Made by a program: the position numbers and the translations under genes. From a virus: a stretch of 64,000 bases of DNA. Of this stretch, positions 28,201-37,600 are shown one piece after another. Location: the IMG/VR virus record IMGVR_UViG_3300030333_008334, positions 48,741 through 112,740 of that record. The stretch is one strand, 5' to 3'. Position 1 is the stretch's first letter, and each line of letters starts with the position of its first letter. Below the pieces are notes generated by a model. The model searched no databases. It saw nothing but the letters and a program-made list of their open reading frames with translations, and had not been told where the DNA came from.

Positions 28201-30937
28201 AAAGAGAATTTCCATAATCGTGAGGACGTCCAAAGTTTGCGGGATCTAGAGCATGCGCCTTCACAGACCCTGTTGTAAGATGGTCTAGCCAGGCACGTAC
28301 ATGGCCTATTTTCACGTCGGAAGAGATTAGGGTACTTCCGGTAAAGTCTAAGCGTTGGGCGCCGGCATACATCCTTTTCGGGGCCGATACGAACTTTCTA
28401 CCAGATTGATAATCCAAGCTCTTTGTAAGGTGGAATTCGTTGATAATATGTCCCAATTCTCTGTTGACGCCATAAAATTCTAATTTATAGCCAGTAGTTG
28501 CGTCAATAGATCCAGAGGAGCCAGATACCAAGTCGATATATTTCTTTTCAGGGCTAACTGAGACTGCAAAATTCCATTTTGAGTTATCGTAGACTTCATT
28601 AAAATAACCAGAGGATAGTGTCACAGATCCACTTAGATCAACAGCGAAACGTGCATCAAAAGGATTAGTCTGACTCTTTACAGAGTAAACTTTAAACTGC
28701 GCGTGATCATTTGCCGAAGTGGCTCCGTCCATCCACTTGATAGTAGTTGCACTATTATTATCGACCTGTCGAGCACCAAAAATAGAACTTGTGCCTAGAA
28801 TTGGCACTTCTCCAAAAATTTTATTATTTGTAACTTTTTTTGGAAAAATAGCTTCGGCTTCCGCAGAGAAAGAAAAACCATGTAAATATTCATCATTGAA
28901 AATATTTGTACCACTAATAAAGTTAACAGAATTAGGATTGGATGCATCAGTGCTTTGGTAAACTGTTGCGTCAAAAGCAGTTTGATTTAATGGTGCTTTA
29001 AAAATAAAGTCATTAAAGTCAACATATTTGTTGTCAACTGAAAGTTCTCTATAATTGTCCTCAAACAGATAAGTTGTATTATCCCCATATAGATTTATTT
29101 TAATCAACTCATCGTCGATCCCAAAACATCTTAAAACATTACGTAAGGATCTTTCTGTTCCTTTTGATTTATAAATTGGCGTTAGATTATTATATATATT
29201 TTGATATATAAAGTTCTTAAGCTCTTCTAGCTTCATTCCGAAAGATGCACTTTCATTACGATCGTAAAACCTTTCCAAGGCTGTTACGTCTGTAAAAATT
29301 TGTGAAGTATCAAAACCGTAGGAATGCAAAAGTTTTTCAGTAAAAGGTTTTGGCTTATCAGTAAAAGTAGCTCCTAGGCTGCTGCTAGGATATCCTAGAT
29401 TTTTTAATTTAGGCACTTCATCGATTTGAAGCTGAACAGTGTCAAAATGACTGGCCAATATTTGTGTTAACTTTTTCAGTACTTCTGAGCCACCTATTGT
29501 AGGATCGGTATCGCCTTCTATAATCCAGGAAGGCAAAGTATTGAAAATAGCAGAATTATTTTCTTGATCCCACTCTTTACCTTCTTGCACTTTTCTTGCA
29601 TAGTAAGAACTAACACTTGGATGACTTGAATATATAATAGGATCTTTATATTCAGAAGTAACATGTCCAGATTCTACCATCGCAGATTCTGTGTGTCGTG
29701 AACCTGCTTGATATCCAACCCAATTTCCGTTTGATATTCTACCAGAATAATCTAATACAACAGAGTCTTTAGTTGAATTTCCAACAACACCTTCATTAAA
29801 TTTAAAGTATACGCCCAGATTCACATTAGAAGTGTCTGTGTTGGTGCCGCCTCCAACTTGAAATTTCCAAAACCGTCTAATTTCTTTTGGAGTCCTGGCT
29901 GTCTTCCAAAAGCGAAATTCATCCAAGGAAGCAGAAAGTGTATTCCATCCTAAATCGCCAATCGCTCCACTAACTGCGGCTTGAGCACCAATCGTAGCAA
30001 AGTTTCCATTGAATTGTCCAAAAGTTTTGCTGCTTTTTATTTCAGACTTTTGTACACCATCAGTAAAAAGTCTAACACGTGTTTGATTACTTTCTTCATC
30101 AAAAACAAAAGCATAATGATGCCAAGTTGAATCTTTGAAATCAGCCAACCCAGAAGCAATTGGTAATTCAAAATTATCATGTGCGGGGCCTGAACCAGAG
30201 TGACACATAATATAGAAATTAGCATCGGCCGACGACAGACTAATTCGCAAACGACCATTATCCCACGCTGGATTTCCGTCAATAGAGCTACTAGTCCATA
30301 AGTCGAATATTGTCTCTTTAAGAACTCCTGGGGATGAAGAATGGTCAGCAGCCCAGCCAGTCTTTTTCATCCAAAATTCAATTGTGTTTCCACGAGTTGC
30401 AAAATCTACTTTTAGATTACTATCACGATTTGATCCAGTGTGCCAAATATTTGCTTTACTTAACTTAATATCATCTTTATAAGTGTAAGCACCTTGAGGA
30501 CCATGAGGGCCGCCTTTAACTAAAATATATTCTGGATTGTTATTTTGCCAGTTTTGCGATGAAATGCTTGATGCATTAATAGAGAAATTTTTACCAATCT
30601 CAACATATCCATTTGTTCTTGGGTATTCTTTTTCAAAAATAAATCTCTGTAAAAAAGACCCAGTGTTGTGCCAAGATATTTTTTCTTTTAATGAGCCGTC
30701 ATATGGAAAAGTTTTATAAATATTGCTAATAGTATCGGCATAGTACATTTCTGCCGAGCCATATCTTGCAAATGCTTGTGGCTTGGTAAAATCTACATTA
30801 GGAAAAAATCTTTCAGTATCTTTTTTATATTCCGCAACAAAGCTGGCAGATTCCATGCCATCATCTAGAAGGTTATCTAGTGTTTTGGAAGAAATGATTT
30901 TTCCACCATTTTTATTAAAATAATCTTTAACGCTCAT
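19283..30937 (-). CDS. Giant 3884-residue virion protein with LamG lectin domain
   Basis: This single uninterrupted frame covers 11.7 kb. Residues about 183-360 form a laminin-G/concanavalin-like domain (NTIEFWMKKTG, then WHHYAFVFDEESN, then LDEFRFWKTARTP). Near residue 595 the segment YKSKGTERSLRNVLRCFGID resembles a motif of phage baseplate wedge proteins of the gpI/gp7 type. Residues about 1535-1655 form a jelly-roll or MAM-like domain (LTFFYLMIGPNPGELLLQHT, then YVAIDNINL). The remaining two thirds are Tyr, Gly, His and Ser-rich with no known motif. It begins inside the end of the preceding gene (11-base overlap). I infer a baseplate-to-fibre scaffold carrying carbohydrate-binding modules. 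Confidence 0.75.
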   Translation of the reverse strand: MSVKDYFNKNGGKIISSKTLDNLLDDGMESASFVAEYKKDTERFFPNVDFTKPQAFARYGSAEMYYADTISNIYKTFPYDGSLKEKISWHNTGSFLQRFIFEKEYPRTNGYVEIGKNFSINASSISSQNWQNNNPEYILVKGGPHGPQGAYTYKDDIKLSKANIWHTGSNRDSNLKVDFATRGNTIEFWMKKTGWAADHSSSPGVLKETIFDLWTSSSIDGNPAWDNGRLRISLSSADANFYIMCHSGSGPAHDNFELPIASGLADFKDSTWHHYAFVFDEESNQTRVRLFTDGVQKSEIKSSKTFGQFNGNFATIGAQAAVSGAIGDLGWNTLSASLDEFRFWKTARTPKEIRRFWKFQVGGGTNTDTSNVNLGVYFKFNEGVVGNSTKDSVVLDYSGRISNGNWVGYQAGSRHTESAMVESGHVTSEYKDPIIYSSHPSVSSYYARKVQEGKEWDQENNSAIFNTLPSWIIEGDTDPTIGGSEVLKKLTQILASHFDTVQLQIDEVPKLKNLGYPSSSLGATFTDKPKPFTEKLLHSYGFDTSQIFTDVTALERFYDRNESASFGMKLEELKNFIYQNIYNNLTPIYKSKGTERSLRNVLRCFGIDDELIKINLYGDNTTYLFEDNYRELSVDNKYVDFNDFIFKAPLNQTAFDATVYQSTDASNPNSVNFISGTNIFNDEYLHGFSFSAEAEAIFPKKVTNNKIFGEVPILGTSSIFGARQVDNNSATTIKWMDGATSANDHAQFKVYSVKSQTNPFDARFAVDLSGSVTLSSGYFNEVYDNSKWNFAVSVSPEKKYIDLVSGSSGSIDATTGYKLEFYGVNRELGHIINEFHLTKSLDYQSGRKFVSAPKRMYAGAQRLDFTGSTLISSDVKIGHVRAWLDHLTTGSVKAHALDPANFGRPHDYGNSLFSQTQMSGSRIRPIETLILNWDFENVTSSAADGTFHVVDYSSGSNNYRSRYPTLFANIVDKQHDAKGQFFVTSSNKIVDKFYIPAAKKQLPELINSDDMINIVSQDDDVFTRESRPIQYYVALEKSMYQTISQEMINFFDTVEYFNNVIGDPVNRYRQDYKEMAKLRQLFFEKVQNTPDIEKYLNYYKWFDSAIISMIHDLLPASANVSDSLRNMIESHVLERNKYWNKFPTLEMNQDPPEGKIFGINELTYNWKFGHATSSLGQDKGCLWFSERAERDSAALTSGNTTVDSQRNTIKDVVTTENSASGPRRKDAAGVTYKGSTYALRRLSKPYKFAIDTSKHLDGGSNKDSNNLFGYHRQAIKFKDGTSFITIKKDSSQYPVCKDDKTLNNKVKIKGTAEVFSKGVSTDTNTQDSYGKSKANLIVPFAVYSSSLGEGGYASFVTASRIDITNIHEDKYTIGNEAPMQGPFTEKYVGGLQYRHIDINYSSSIRGIDTEATRPEGWYLRKPYNNTTLVNLLKEDFDGYSSVTEFNADSGFDNRPKTNSSEKYIDYGGPGAGIPSFGFNLKNNFIHGGTSYSSQNGYRMLVTPENYTTAVIVGNAGHGTTIIPPATTIEQTTNYSNVREFQFTTPKIDLTNVDPAKTPGPKLTFFYLMIGPNPGELLLQHTADKSTYTTLTTSWNGVSATSLLGAQGSAWRQATVDLTSYIGTSFHIRFVNFGHPAYGYLGYVAIDNINLTAFVTENAEMSLYDINYKKMLRYDANSGLVINLDRPRATMYRDEYAKRPVNIRNIKHQAATELPGAVAKNNGEVVVEEQKGHQKLPTIIGNYEHNYQVVQTSGRNVNNLWIREGVDGEGGVTDELSKLDAVLGIQDYQLVDRGKLKDGSRNKTVIAERFSAPGDPATLSRGYLDRASETFSVYNALPWRNWATRRFLANYGSASLLVRHSEKFGLRDGATHTAPGAENPVSRYGDTGYFLTASYHKINRNPGYRLYTSGSGYLRPYNPQADYEYNYDGQEATSYKTQNDNWLVQHTIPRSDTQYNWIWRSLSQKQKQPYNHVYALASSANSNKPTAPWGHATASHQFTFLSASEIGSYVTTHVTNPVLGVTADGTPLNARFFVNDFIGLNINIHEPITSSANTLGHFVDPSLRTSAGSLKNPYPTAFHLGYVGKASNDAVVSSQMPGSILNSLLHHRNGPYHYPSWKQIRTGEHPIVRHQRRSNIITLTTEEGVIGDTRPYDWHKAREFGSLAAEISLLHRKIKSDGLKIHKYTEPPVSSKFKPMVAEKSGFTYVYSYANNLVKFDNKALNTRLQLDEIDDYHESTENKIYEVMANDTSVFKHRYTETVWPRAQHTYLNKTRVRTEYSEIEGHSKKGYDRISHNTFWKNRHTIDSPDRLRTEGSASNSMGWRISRFGGPKMSDGTYFMDYHPSKPMPFCDAVSVAQGRLTNHVVSASENMDFGGTVLPFCNPSIGSTFMDMPLSAWPLDDGKYGGILETNNRFHGDTPLIPQGGYYGPTYKQDWLVIFSSSAELDSLNRSSVLPRPAGSGLPPAQEGDNEGVLRHHVDTSSSAVSPTGQYFKAHTFRGSYNLISGSTFGNHFTSGTFGMKGELAEDPSMNFLTSWASANWACGTASFMDPYVGKAAGVDNFGTGTIKPGVATVGRITSINSRAYNWKTNTNNSFGARHNYAAMGGISDNTAYMTIHSGSEWSQKGYRNMPPPTFDTMFRGGYRRPYASPCLFRDPYNNFNVAGLSSSFSGAPAGKESGSAETIHKAGRLGHAIVSSQSNIIGEHYTFTNGNGEYIANTLDFSGALGYVKTAPYYRANKIANKNPWYDSYEDYIEDVRVFGKDYGVLAEFNMSENMDEYAQYNFDYTKPNPGLFTLRGQGSMSSSLYFPPGTSILTEQYKNTGVMREQFLRRYCISDSMDYMHNKVGEDISLGGGARPRAITLRFDAITKLMPYYGFYPVTRTMQLATLFSQSIGPFLSCSLDNLSVNKKTYLGYHHSKEVWEHGDAVSGGIAYTPAGTYVERGAEFITASAHPTYELMGSKGTTSYPHRGLNYGLKDGVHFSTRLFDLAAAGHEGAKGWKQALIDVHQAGKMQSMLQPTFAPGIMFNTIKSGVAVDYPIYINQREPAVTNFVTEIGDGIKLKDHTDGAILIDAPNYRLPFETLYDLSNIPSAPPEGLGEVPKIYYTEPTWHMCGTDDQGNAKLGKEMAGSFYAAWTGERGPLYEKAANNFLSEIPNFFLKNSGLTSFTSARSSQIKPMVRDRTYLMNVSIEIFDQYRPGGPSPESPQAGSEFVMAEGPRKPLVPITDRQTQYQPLPRRGSIFGPALLKWSDKADASNGKSWTGGPTATGSITTLIATDSAQPDVEGTSYGTSGELYNLTSHETDPCYAPYTPPYYYGKAVYKMAYTHQPDAGSQLGNLVAEVDGALGAAPMQAAIPTLEEIITNIQTNSVSEEYNLFDRPVYYRDDGTPVLAKDVALTLDSSSPSTGSRGHTAYKHRMKVSSSLDLFKIKEVLFQAPDGSTKKEKVWEISTKFECPVINLAESSYVGTGRHRPDLTHEQQKDNANKGYFSDRTGRSIWMGYSNTDNVDGFGNETTTLSDGTVVSFPRRGVKITLSDATNNPEESLLNVAGFRNGPNADEEQELSKYIGQIANSKTVTEAIVAIPFLENELPGVTYSPFTKYGVNIHFIKIHPDEYYAQYENFTSGKPAVHVDLASQVLGSKNAHSKMDLTFPAEDIGETSISRMINMMDQYVIPPELDFYHRGIGSKDLPSGKKYLLTRQRFMNNQEDGIDPFIMYIHEFSRQLDNKDLGDIWQNLLPDAGMRAKKEASVLSHAMSGDRSNYEFWGRLDHLNTKIAEGQWSGNHRQENINENSKTLKKIFGPTQQYGGVKWLIFKVKKRANMSMRQLKNKNEVSSLFQVDNVGNLAGGSSVSEDVRLQSRYNYNWPYDFFSLVETAKLSVEYEL

Positions 30938-32465
30938 CTTTCTCTATTCTAAACCTAAATTTTTCGTTTTGCTCGTGATATTGGCCATTTGAATAATATG
31001 AAAATTTTATTTCATACATATAATCTGATTCTAGCAAGCTCATATCTAAATCAAAATAGTTACCTGAAACATCTATAGAAAGTCTAGTGTTGTACATTTG
31101 ATTAGAGCCTGTACCATACGGAATAACTTCTAAATCATCCGCCACTCTTATAACTTTATAGAAAGCATCTTCAACCGGCTCTGCTGTTGCTTTTGCTGAC
31201 GCTTTAGTATATATTGTCGGACACCAGTTTTTAGCCCTAGTAAATAATCTTAATCTAGGTATTTCATCTCTATTGTAAGCCGGCTTAAGATTTCTAATAT
31301 TTGTCACGTAACTATCTGATGGGTCATTATAACTGTTGGCAGAATAATTTTTAATCTTTAAAGTTCCTGTGAAGTATTGATTACTTCCACTGAACCAGAC
31401 ATCATGCAAAATAGACGCAGTAGTATTGACTGCGATGCTGGCAGAATATATGCCAGTCTTATTGTTGCATATGCCGCCAGTAACAGGTGTAGTTGGCAAT
31501 ATGGTTAGAGGGTCGCCAACAGGAGATCCATTTGAATCAGCATAAAGATTCACATATATGTTTTGTGAATTATTGCCTAGAGGAATATTTTTAAGCTGCC
31601 CTCTGACGTAATTATAAAGATAAATTTTATTTAGATTATCTGCTGGGGATACTAAAGAACTGCTAGCATAAAAATCTGATCTTCTATCTTTTATTGAAGA
31701 ATCCCATTGTGCTTCAATGCATGGTTTTTTATAAAAGAACTGCGTTCCCCTAGCAAAAAACTTTTTAGTGTAGTATGATCTGCGAGGATTGTAACTGGCG
31801 CTTTCATAAGCGCCAGACAGTCTAATCAGCAGACCATCGTATTTCTGGTGGTTAGAACCGCTTGGACAGTTTCGTAACCAGGCCTCGACCCAATTTGTCA
31901 TATCAACATTTAAATCTTCATTGCCTTTTTCAAAGTATGCGCTAGCAGTCAGCACAATTCCAGAAGAATCTAGCCTGTGATAATCTAAATCTCCCGAAGC
32001 GCCCAAGGCATTCCATTGCTGATCAGTTCTAGCATTTTCCCAGTTAGAAGACCCAGAATTCGTATAGCCTTCCATGTCCAAGCCATAACCCTCTGTCCAG
32101 CCTTCATTCTGCTGAGGATCGACGCTTTCCGGCCAGTGCTGTGTATTGATTGGTAAAATATGTAAATAATATTTTTCTGGTAGTGTTTGTGAATGTTTGG
32201 CATTAAACATTTTAAGATAGAACTTAACGTCGCCTAAAGCAGGAATATCTTTTCTATTACGAGAAGCAGAAATTTCTGCAATGGGAAAGCTTATTAAAAT
32301 TCTAGATTGCTCTAAAGATTGACTGCTGGCTTGACCATAAATTGAAAAAACTTCTAGAATATCAGACGCACCCATATTTGCCTGACTACCAGAATCAATT
32401 AAGTTTGATTTATAGGCATTAGTTATTGTATTGTCTTTATCAGCGTAAAACCTTTTGATTCCCAT
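30927..32465 (-). CDS. Virion structural protein, DNRLRE/jelly-roll-like
   Basis: This 512-residue protein follows the gp6-like gene with one intervening base. Its N-terminal half has the pattern of DNRLRE-type surface domains: an initial DSGSQANMGASDILEV, LISFPIAEI strands, and VDMTNWVEAWLRN near residue 205. This module is common in secreted and viral surface proteins. The C-terminal half is made of strands and ends in a basic peptide. In T4 the gene after gp6 is gp7, a wedge component. By position it may serve a wedge or peripheral role here, but I see no convincing gp7 similarity. Confidence 0.65.
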   Translation of the reverse strand: MGIKRFYADKDNTITNAYKSNLIDSGSQANMGASDILEVFSIYGQASSQSLEQSRILISFPIAEISASRNRKDIPALGDVKFYLKMFNAKHSQTLPEKYYLHILPINTQHWPESVDPQQNEGWTEGYGLDMEGYTNSGSSNWENARTDQQWNALGASGDLDYHRLDSSGIVLTASAYFEKGNEDLNVDMTNWVEAWLRNCPSGSNHQKYDGLLIRLSGAYESASYNPRRSYYTKKFFARGTQFFYKKPCIEAQWDSSIKDRRSDFYASSSLVSPADNLNKIYLYNYVRGQLKNIPLGNNSQNIYVNLYADSNGSPVGDPLTILPTTPVTGGICNNKTGIYSASIAVNTTASILHDVWFSGSNQYFTGTLKIKNYSANSYNDPSDSYVTNIRNLKPAYNRDEIPRLRLFTRAKNWCPTIYTKASAKATAEPVEDAFYKVIRVADDLEVIPYGTGSNQMYNTRLSIDVSGNYFDLDMSLLESDYMYEIKFSYYSNGQYHEQNEKFRFRIEKDER

Positions 32466-32466
32466 T

Positions 32467-34260
32467 TTATCTGACCGTCCCTCTTATATCTTTCAAAGGA
32501 AATTTGAGTTCCATAATTGTATCTTCTGGTACATCAATAAATCTTCCATCTGGTGAAATATGATGATCCATGTTAAAAACTACATTAGAGTATGGATTTC
32601 CACTTAAATTTCTTATCTTCACTGTCACTACGTCGACTACGCCTAGTGTATCATTTATTACATCATAAATTCTAGTTATTGCTAGCGGTTCCCCCATGTC
32701 ATAGGGATTCTGCATAAATTCTCTTAAACTACTGATTATATTATTAAATACATCGTACTTGTTAGTACCAGTTTCCGAAACGGCAACAAAATCAATTCCA
32801 AAATTAACAATCTTTCCATCCATTATATCAATGGTGTCGTTAATCATTTTATATTGACCTAGCCAAGTTTTTAAGTTATTTTTAATAGTGGGATTAGCGT
32901 TAGTTAAATTTCCGTCAGTATTTTCTGACAAGATATATAAATTTAAATTTCTCTTAAACGAATCATTATCGTGAGTTATATTGCAGCGCTTAATTGCTCC
33001 AAATCTAGGTGGCATTGCATAAATTAAACTAGTATAATCATTTCTTGTTACAGCTCTATTTTGAGCAGCAAAAAAATCTTTTGCGCGTCGCTTCAATTCT
33101 TCGCTATTAGGAATAGAGACGTCTCCAATTATTGGCAATTCGTTTACAACTTCCAATGACGACCTTACTAGAGATTTTTTTATTCCCGAAGATGCATCTT
33201 GATGAAATCTATAAATTGCCTCAGAGACGCTTGTAACAGTGCCGACTCCTGAATTAACTGTATTAAGTGAGTTTCTTCGTGTCAATACCGTTAAAGAGGT
33301 ATTTGTTGGTACTACTCCAAACTTGTCTGTAGAAAGAATTTTTGAAGGATCTAGATAATTTAATGTTTCGTAGGAGCGACCATGTCTTTTCATAACCAAA
33401 TTGCTAGGATGTACTATTGGATTGCTTCTAATTTCTGAATCTGATCCATACCCAAACCTCATATAAGTTGCGCCGGCTGAGTCTCTCTCAATCACGTATC
33501 TTCTAGGCACGCTCAATGCTTTTAAAATATTTGGAGCTAAGAATCTATCATCTCCAGTTGTAGGAATCGATCGATAAACTATATTTTGCGTCAAGTAATC
33601 AACTTCGTAATATGGATGACCTTCCTCATCAAATACAGAAATAACTTCTGTTACATTATCAATTGGAATTTCAAGTCTTAAGAACTTTTCAAATTCTCCT
33701 ACTTCAAGAACAACCTGCTCTAATTCTCCTGACATTACTTGACCGTAAGTTTTTATTGCATATCTACTAGGCGTTCCATCAACGCTTTCTGCTACAACAA
33801 CTTGATTATCTGGGCTGGCAAAATCTACATCATCGATAAGCACATATGTGGCGCCCGAATCAGAAGTAAATCTTGAGCCGCGGCGCAAAACTGGACAATA
33901 TGTAGCGTCTGGACCGGCGCCATTGCTAGCAGCAGGAGCTAAAATATAAAGAGCAATCTCACCAAAGGCGGCGCCGGGGCCTGGAATTTTATATCCCAGT
34001 TGCTCTGCGTGCTTTATAATATTATTATATTCAATGGCAGTTGTCATGAAAGATTCATTGACATTGTAATCTAAATAAAACGATAATATATCGCCAACGT
34101 ATGAAACAGTGTCTAGCATCAAGGATGCGAAGCCGGCATCAGAAAAATCCTTAACCGTATCCGGATAATATATTTTTGCGTATTCTTCTAGATCTTTTCT
34201 GATCGAAGAAAAGTCTCTACTAGTGTAGTCAATAGGGATTAACTTCTTCTCTTTGGCCAT
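32467..34260 (-). CDS. Baseplate wedge protein, gp6 / baseplate J family
   Basis: This 597-residue protein has the N-terminal signature of T4-type gp6 wedge proteins: IDYTSRDFSSIRKDLEEYAK, the DAGFASLMLDTVSYVGDILS region, and SFMTTAIEYNNIIKHAEQLG by residue 90. The C-terminal part contains the FFAAQNRAVTRNDYTSLIYA segment usual in this family. gp6 dimers form the inner ring of the baseplate and join the wedges around the hub. The gene lies next to the gp25-like gene, the conserved order in T4-like phages. Length is slightly below T4 gp6 (660 residues). A good GAGGAAATAAG site precedes the ATG. Confidence 0.9.
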   Translation of the reverse strand: MAKEKKLIPIDYTSRDFSSIRKDLEEYAKIYYPDTVKDFSDAGFASLMLDTVSYVGDILSFYLDYNVNESFMTTAIEYNNIIKHAEQLGYKIPGPGAAFGEIALYILAPAASNGAGPDATYCPVLRRGSRFTSDSGATYVLIDDVDFASPDNQVVVAESVDGTPSRYAIKTYGQVMSGELEQVVLEVGEFEKFLRLEIPIDNVTEVISVFDEEGHPYYEVDYLTQNIVYRSIPTTGDDRFLAPNILKALSVPRRYVIERDSAGATYMRFGYGSDSEIRSNPIVHPSNLVMKRHGRSYETLNYLDPSKILSTDKFGVVPTNTSLTVLTRRNSLNTVNSGVGTVTSVSEAIYRFHQDASSGIKKSLVRSSLEVVNELPIIGDVSIPNSEELKRRAKDFFAAQNRAVTRNDYTSLIYAMPPRFGAIKRCNITHDNDSFKRNLNLYILSENTDGNLTNANPTIKNNLKTWLGQYKMINDTIDIMDGKIVNFGIDFVAVSETGTNKYDVFNNIISSLREFMQNPYDMGEPLAITRIYDVINDTLGVVDVVTVKIRNLSGNPYSNVVFNMDHHISPDGRFIDVPEDTIMELKFPLKDIRGTVR

Positions 34261-34288
34261 CTTATTTCCTCATATAAATTAAGTAGTT

Positions 34289-34681
34289 CTATCTTTCAAT
34301 TATCATATCCAATACATCAACAGATGAAAGTGGTACAACTTCGTAAATTACTCTCACATTTAAAATTTCTTCTGCATATAATTCTTCAGTTTCTGTACCA
34401 GGATATTCTACGTCAATTAAATTTACGTAAGGTAAATATTGCTCTGTTTGTTGGTGTATTCTGCCTTTTAAAGAAGTTTTAGCATCTTCTCTCATTTCAA
34501 ATAAAAATCTTTTTATGCCTACGCCAAAATCAATATTCATCATTCTCTCACCAGGATTTGTAAGTAAAAGATTTTTAAAGTTTTGCTTTACCGTTTTTTT
34601 GTAAGTTTTTATAGATGCAAATTTCCCATCTCGTGGATTTATTGCTAAAGGTAACAATGGCGTTATTCCATAAATTGGCAT
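34289..34681 (-). CDS. Baseplate wedge subunit, gp25-like lysozyme fold
   Basis: This 130-residue protein matches the GPW/gp25 family: NFKNLLLTNPGERMMNIDFG near the middle, followed by GVGIKRFLFE. This is the family hallmark of a turn of the form NPGER plus a phenylalanine-rich helix. gp25 is a small conserved wedge component that initiates sheath polymerisation; it has a lysozyme-like name but no catalytic role. Length is equal to T4 gp25 (132). An AAGGAG ribosome site precedes the ATG. Its pairing with the gp6-like gene fixes this part of the window as the baseplate cluster. Confidence 0.92.
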   Translation of the reverse strand: MPIYGITPLLPLAINPRDGKFASIKTYKKTVKQNFKNLLLTNPGERMMNIDFGVGIKRFLFEMREDAKTSLKGRIHQQTEQYLPYVNLIDVEYPGTETEELYAEEILNVRVIYEVVPLSSVDVLDMIIER

Positions 34682-34698
34682 ATTTTTACTCCTTTATT

Positions 34699-37600
34699 TT
34701 AGAATGGTGATACTGTGCAGGCGTCTTGTGGTGAGCCATCCTTATATTCTTCTATTATACTCTGTTTCTTGCCGTCCAGATCATCAATAACTCCTTCAAT
34801 AATAAGTAGTAAACAATAAATAAAACCAAAGCTTGTCATCGGAGGACCAACACCTGGTCCGAATGGAGGTGGCGGGAATAAGAAACCAAATGGAATCATC
34901 GATGGCATCTGTGCGAAAGAGATACCAGGAACTATATATGGAGATAAAGCTTCGACAACACCTTTGATTGTGTTAATAATATCACTCACTTCTTGTTCAA
35001 ATACGTTTAACGTGTCCCTAGCTTCACCAAGAGCATTTTCTGCAGTCGCTATTGTTTCGTTAACAGTATTTACTGCTTTCTCAGCCTCTTCAAAATCTTG
35101 CCTCAATTGATCTATAAACACTTCATCTCTAGGTTGTGCTGCTTCAGCTGTTGCTACAGCTAATTCTGCAATTTCTACTGCAGAGTTGGCTAGTTCTAAT
35201 TCTTGTTTCAGAATGTCTATCTGGCCTTCTAGTTCGCTAATAACAACATTCATGCTAGCAACCGAACCATCACGTACCTGTTCTGCAACTGTAATTGATG
35301 TCTGTACAACTGTCATGACTAAATCATTAATTGCTATCGCTGTACTGACGCACGGATCCGTCAAAGTAACAACCCCCTTCAATATGAGGCGCGGTGCTGT
35401 ATATAGCATCCTCAAAGCTATATCTGTCCACGCAGTATCCGGGGCACTTGTACTAGTACCGCTATGTCCAGCCTTATAGTTAGAAACACTTCCATACTTT
35501 TGCATAGAAAACGGCAATTCTTGCTGATCAATCATAGACATAATAAAATCTAGTATAGTTTCGCGTGTAGCTTTGAACCGATTTTCCATTCGAACATCTT
35601 GGTTGCTTAAGCCTGTATGCATGCAAGTAAGTGACAATAATCTTTCGTATGGGAAAATATGATCAAACAATAGAGTATATTCTGGCGTGCTTCTTAATTT
35701 TTGCAAAAGTATAGGCAATGCGTCATAGTAGCCAGACATTAAAGTGCCGCGGCCTCCGGCTTCTTGTGGCTTAAAAGAAGAAAACTCTAACGGGCCTGCA
35801 GTGCAATATATGTATTCGACATTTACACGCACATCTGCCATTGGAATCGGATGCAGTCGCCAACTTTGTTTTGAATAAGAATCAACATCTAGATTAGTAT
35901 CAGCTTTTTGATTTGGCATGTACTCTGTGATATCAAAAGCTTTTGAAGCTAAATAAGCATTTGACAAATCTTTCAATCCGGTATTTGCCTTTCCTTCTAA
36001 ATTATTCTGTTCTATTCTAGAAATTAAATTATCAAACGCTTCATCGACTTTTGATATAATCTTTGTATTTTCTTCTATATTGGTTGTATCAGGCCACATA
36101 CCATATGGCTTTGATGGAGGAACGTAGAGCAATCGAAGCCCATACTTCATACAATCAAAATAGTCAGCAAAATATTGTAGAGTAATAGCATCTACAGACT
36201 CTTTTGCAGGATAAGTAACTGTTTCATACTGGCCTGTCCAGAAAGTCAACCTTGCACCTCTAGATTGATCAATATCCGGATCTGCCCATAGAGGGTCGCC
36301 GGCTAGCTCTCGTTCTTTACTTACGATAGCATTCCAATTCACAGTGCCGGTCTCATAGCCAGCAGTAGATGTCTCAGTATTTTGCCCGTATTCTAAATAT
36401 AATCTTGGAAACGCTCTTCCCAAGGCCAAGGGGCCTTCTTGTTCATTAACGCCATATAGCCAAGCTCCACCGCCCGTCACTGAATTTCTATATTCATCAT
36501 TAGTGACCATGATCCATTGAGCCCAATCGATAACATCTTGCCAAGTTATAACTTGAGTATTTGAAGTTGGTATTCTTATATCACCTAGAAAAAATGGAGT
36601 AGTTGCTGAAGATGGTCTTATAATAACTTGATCATGGACGCCGCGGTCAGCAAACTCATTGCTTAAATTTGTAGTTTCTGGTGCAGAATCTATAGTTTTT
36701 TGTACCATGAAATCCATACCGAAATCATCTTCTTTTCCTTCAGCCTTTTGTTTTTCTAAAGCTGCTGGATTTTTCTTAATGTTATTGAAAGTAAAGGCCA
36801 GAAAAGCTACGTGATCAAATGCGGCGCCGAGCGCTCGGTGTTCAGCTCTACTAATTTTTTGACTATAACTATCTTTTTGAACCTGGGAGTAGCCGCCAGT
36901 CATTGGGTCAATTGGATTGAACAGTCCCTCGGCGCTGACCAAAGTTTCGTCAGTGGTTATTCCGTCTAATACAAAGCCCGGAGTTATACCGACGTTAACA
37001 GCGCCATAAGTTATTCCTTCTTCTTTGTAAAATTGTATTCTATATGCTTTAAGAGCCCTAAGATATTGTTTATAGATGCTTTGAAAAGTAATTGTTCCAG
37101 TATAGTTTGGATTTTGCACAGGAAAATGACCTAAATCATGCGCCTGCACGTTTCCAGTGCCATCTTCATTTAAATAAATTTCATCAATTGTGCCATCTTC
37201 ATTTAAACCAAGCTCAAAAGCTATATTTGGAGCGCCCATATCTTTAATATACGAATTATATGTTTCATGAGCGTTTTTACCGCTGGGAGAGGCGAAAGGA
37301 AAACTTACGTCGCGCCAGCCGGTTAGATTATCTAATCCGGCAGATTCTAAAGTTTCTTGTGTAGCAAAAGGCAATCCACTAATATCAAATTCCAAATCAT
37401 GTGTGGCAGCATAGTGTCTTGAGCATGGCACACCAACTTTGATAAACGCTTGACACTCTCCTGCATACATCGAAGCACGTGATTCAGATTTCATAATCTC
37501 TTCCAACATTGTAGTGTTGTATGAGTTTGGAGCTGTAGGGTCTACTATTCCACTCCATGTATTTTGATACCACATGTCATGATTTGTTTTTCCGGCATTG

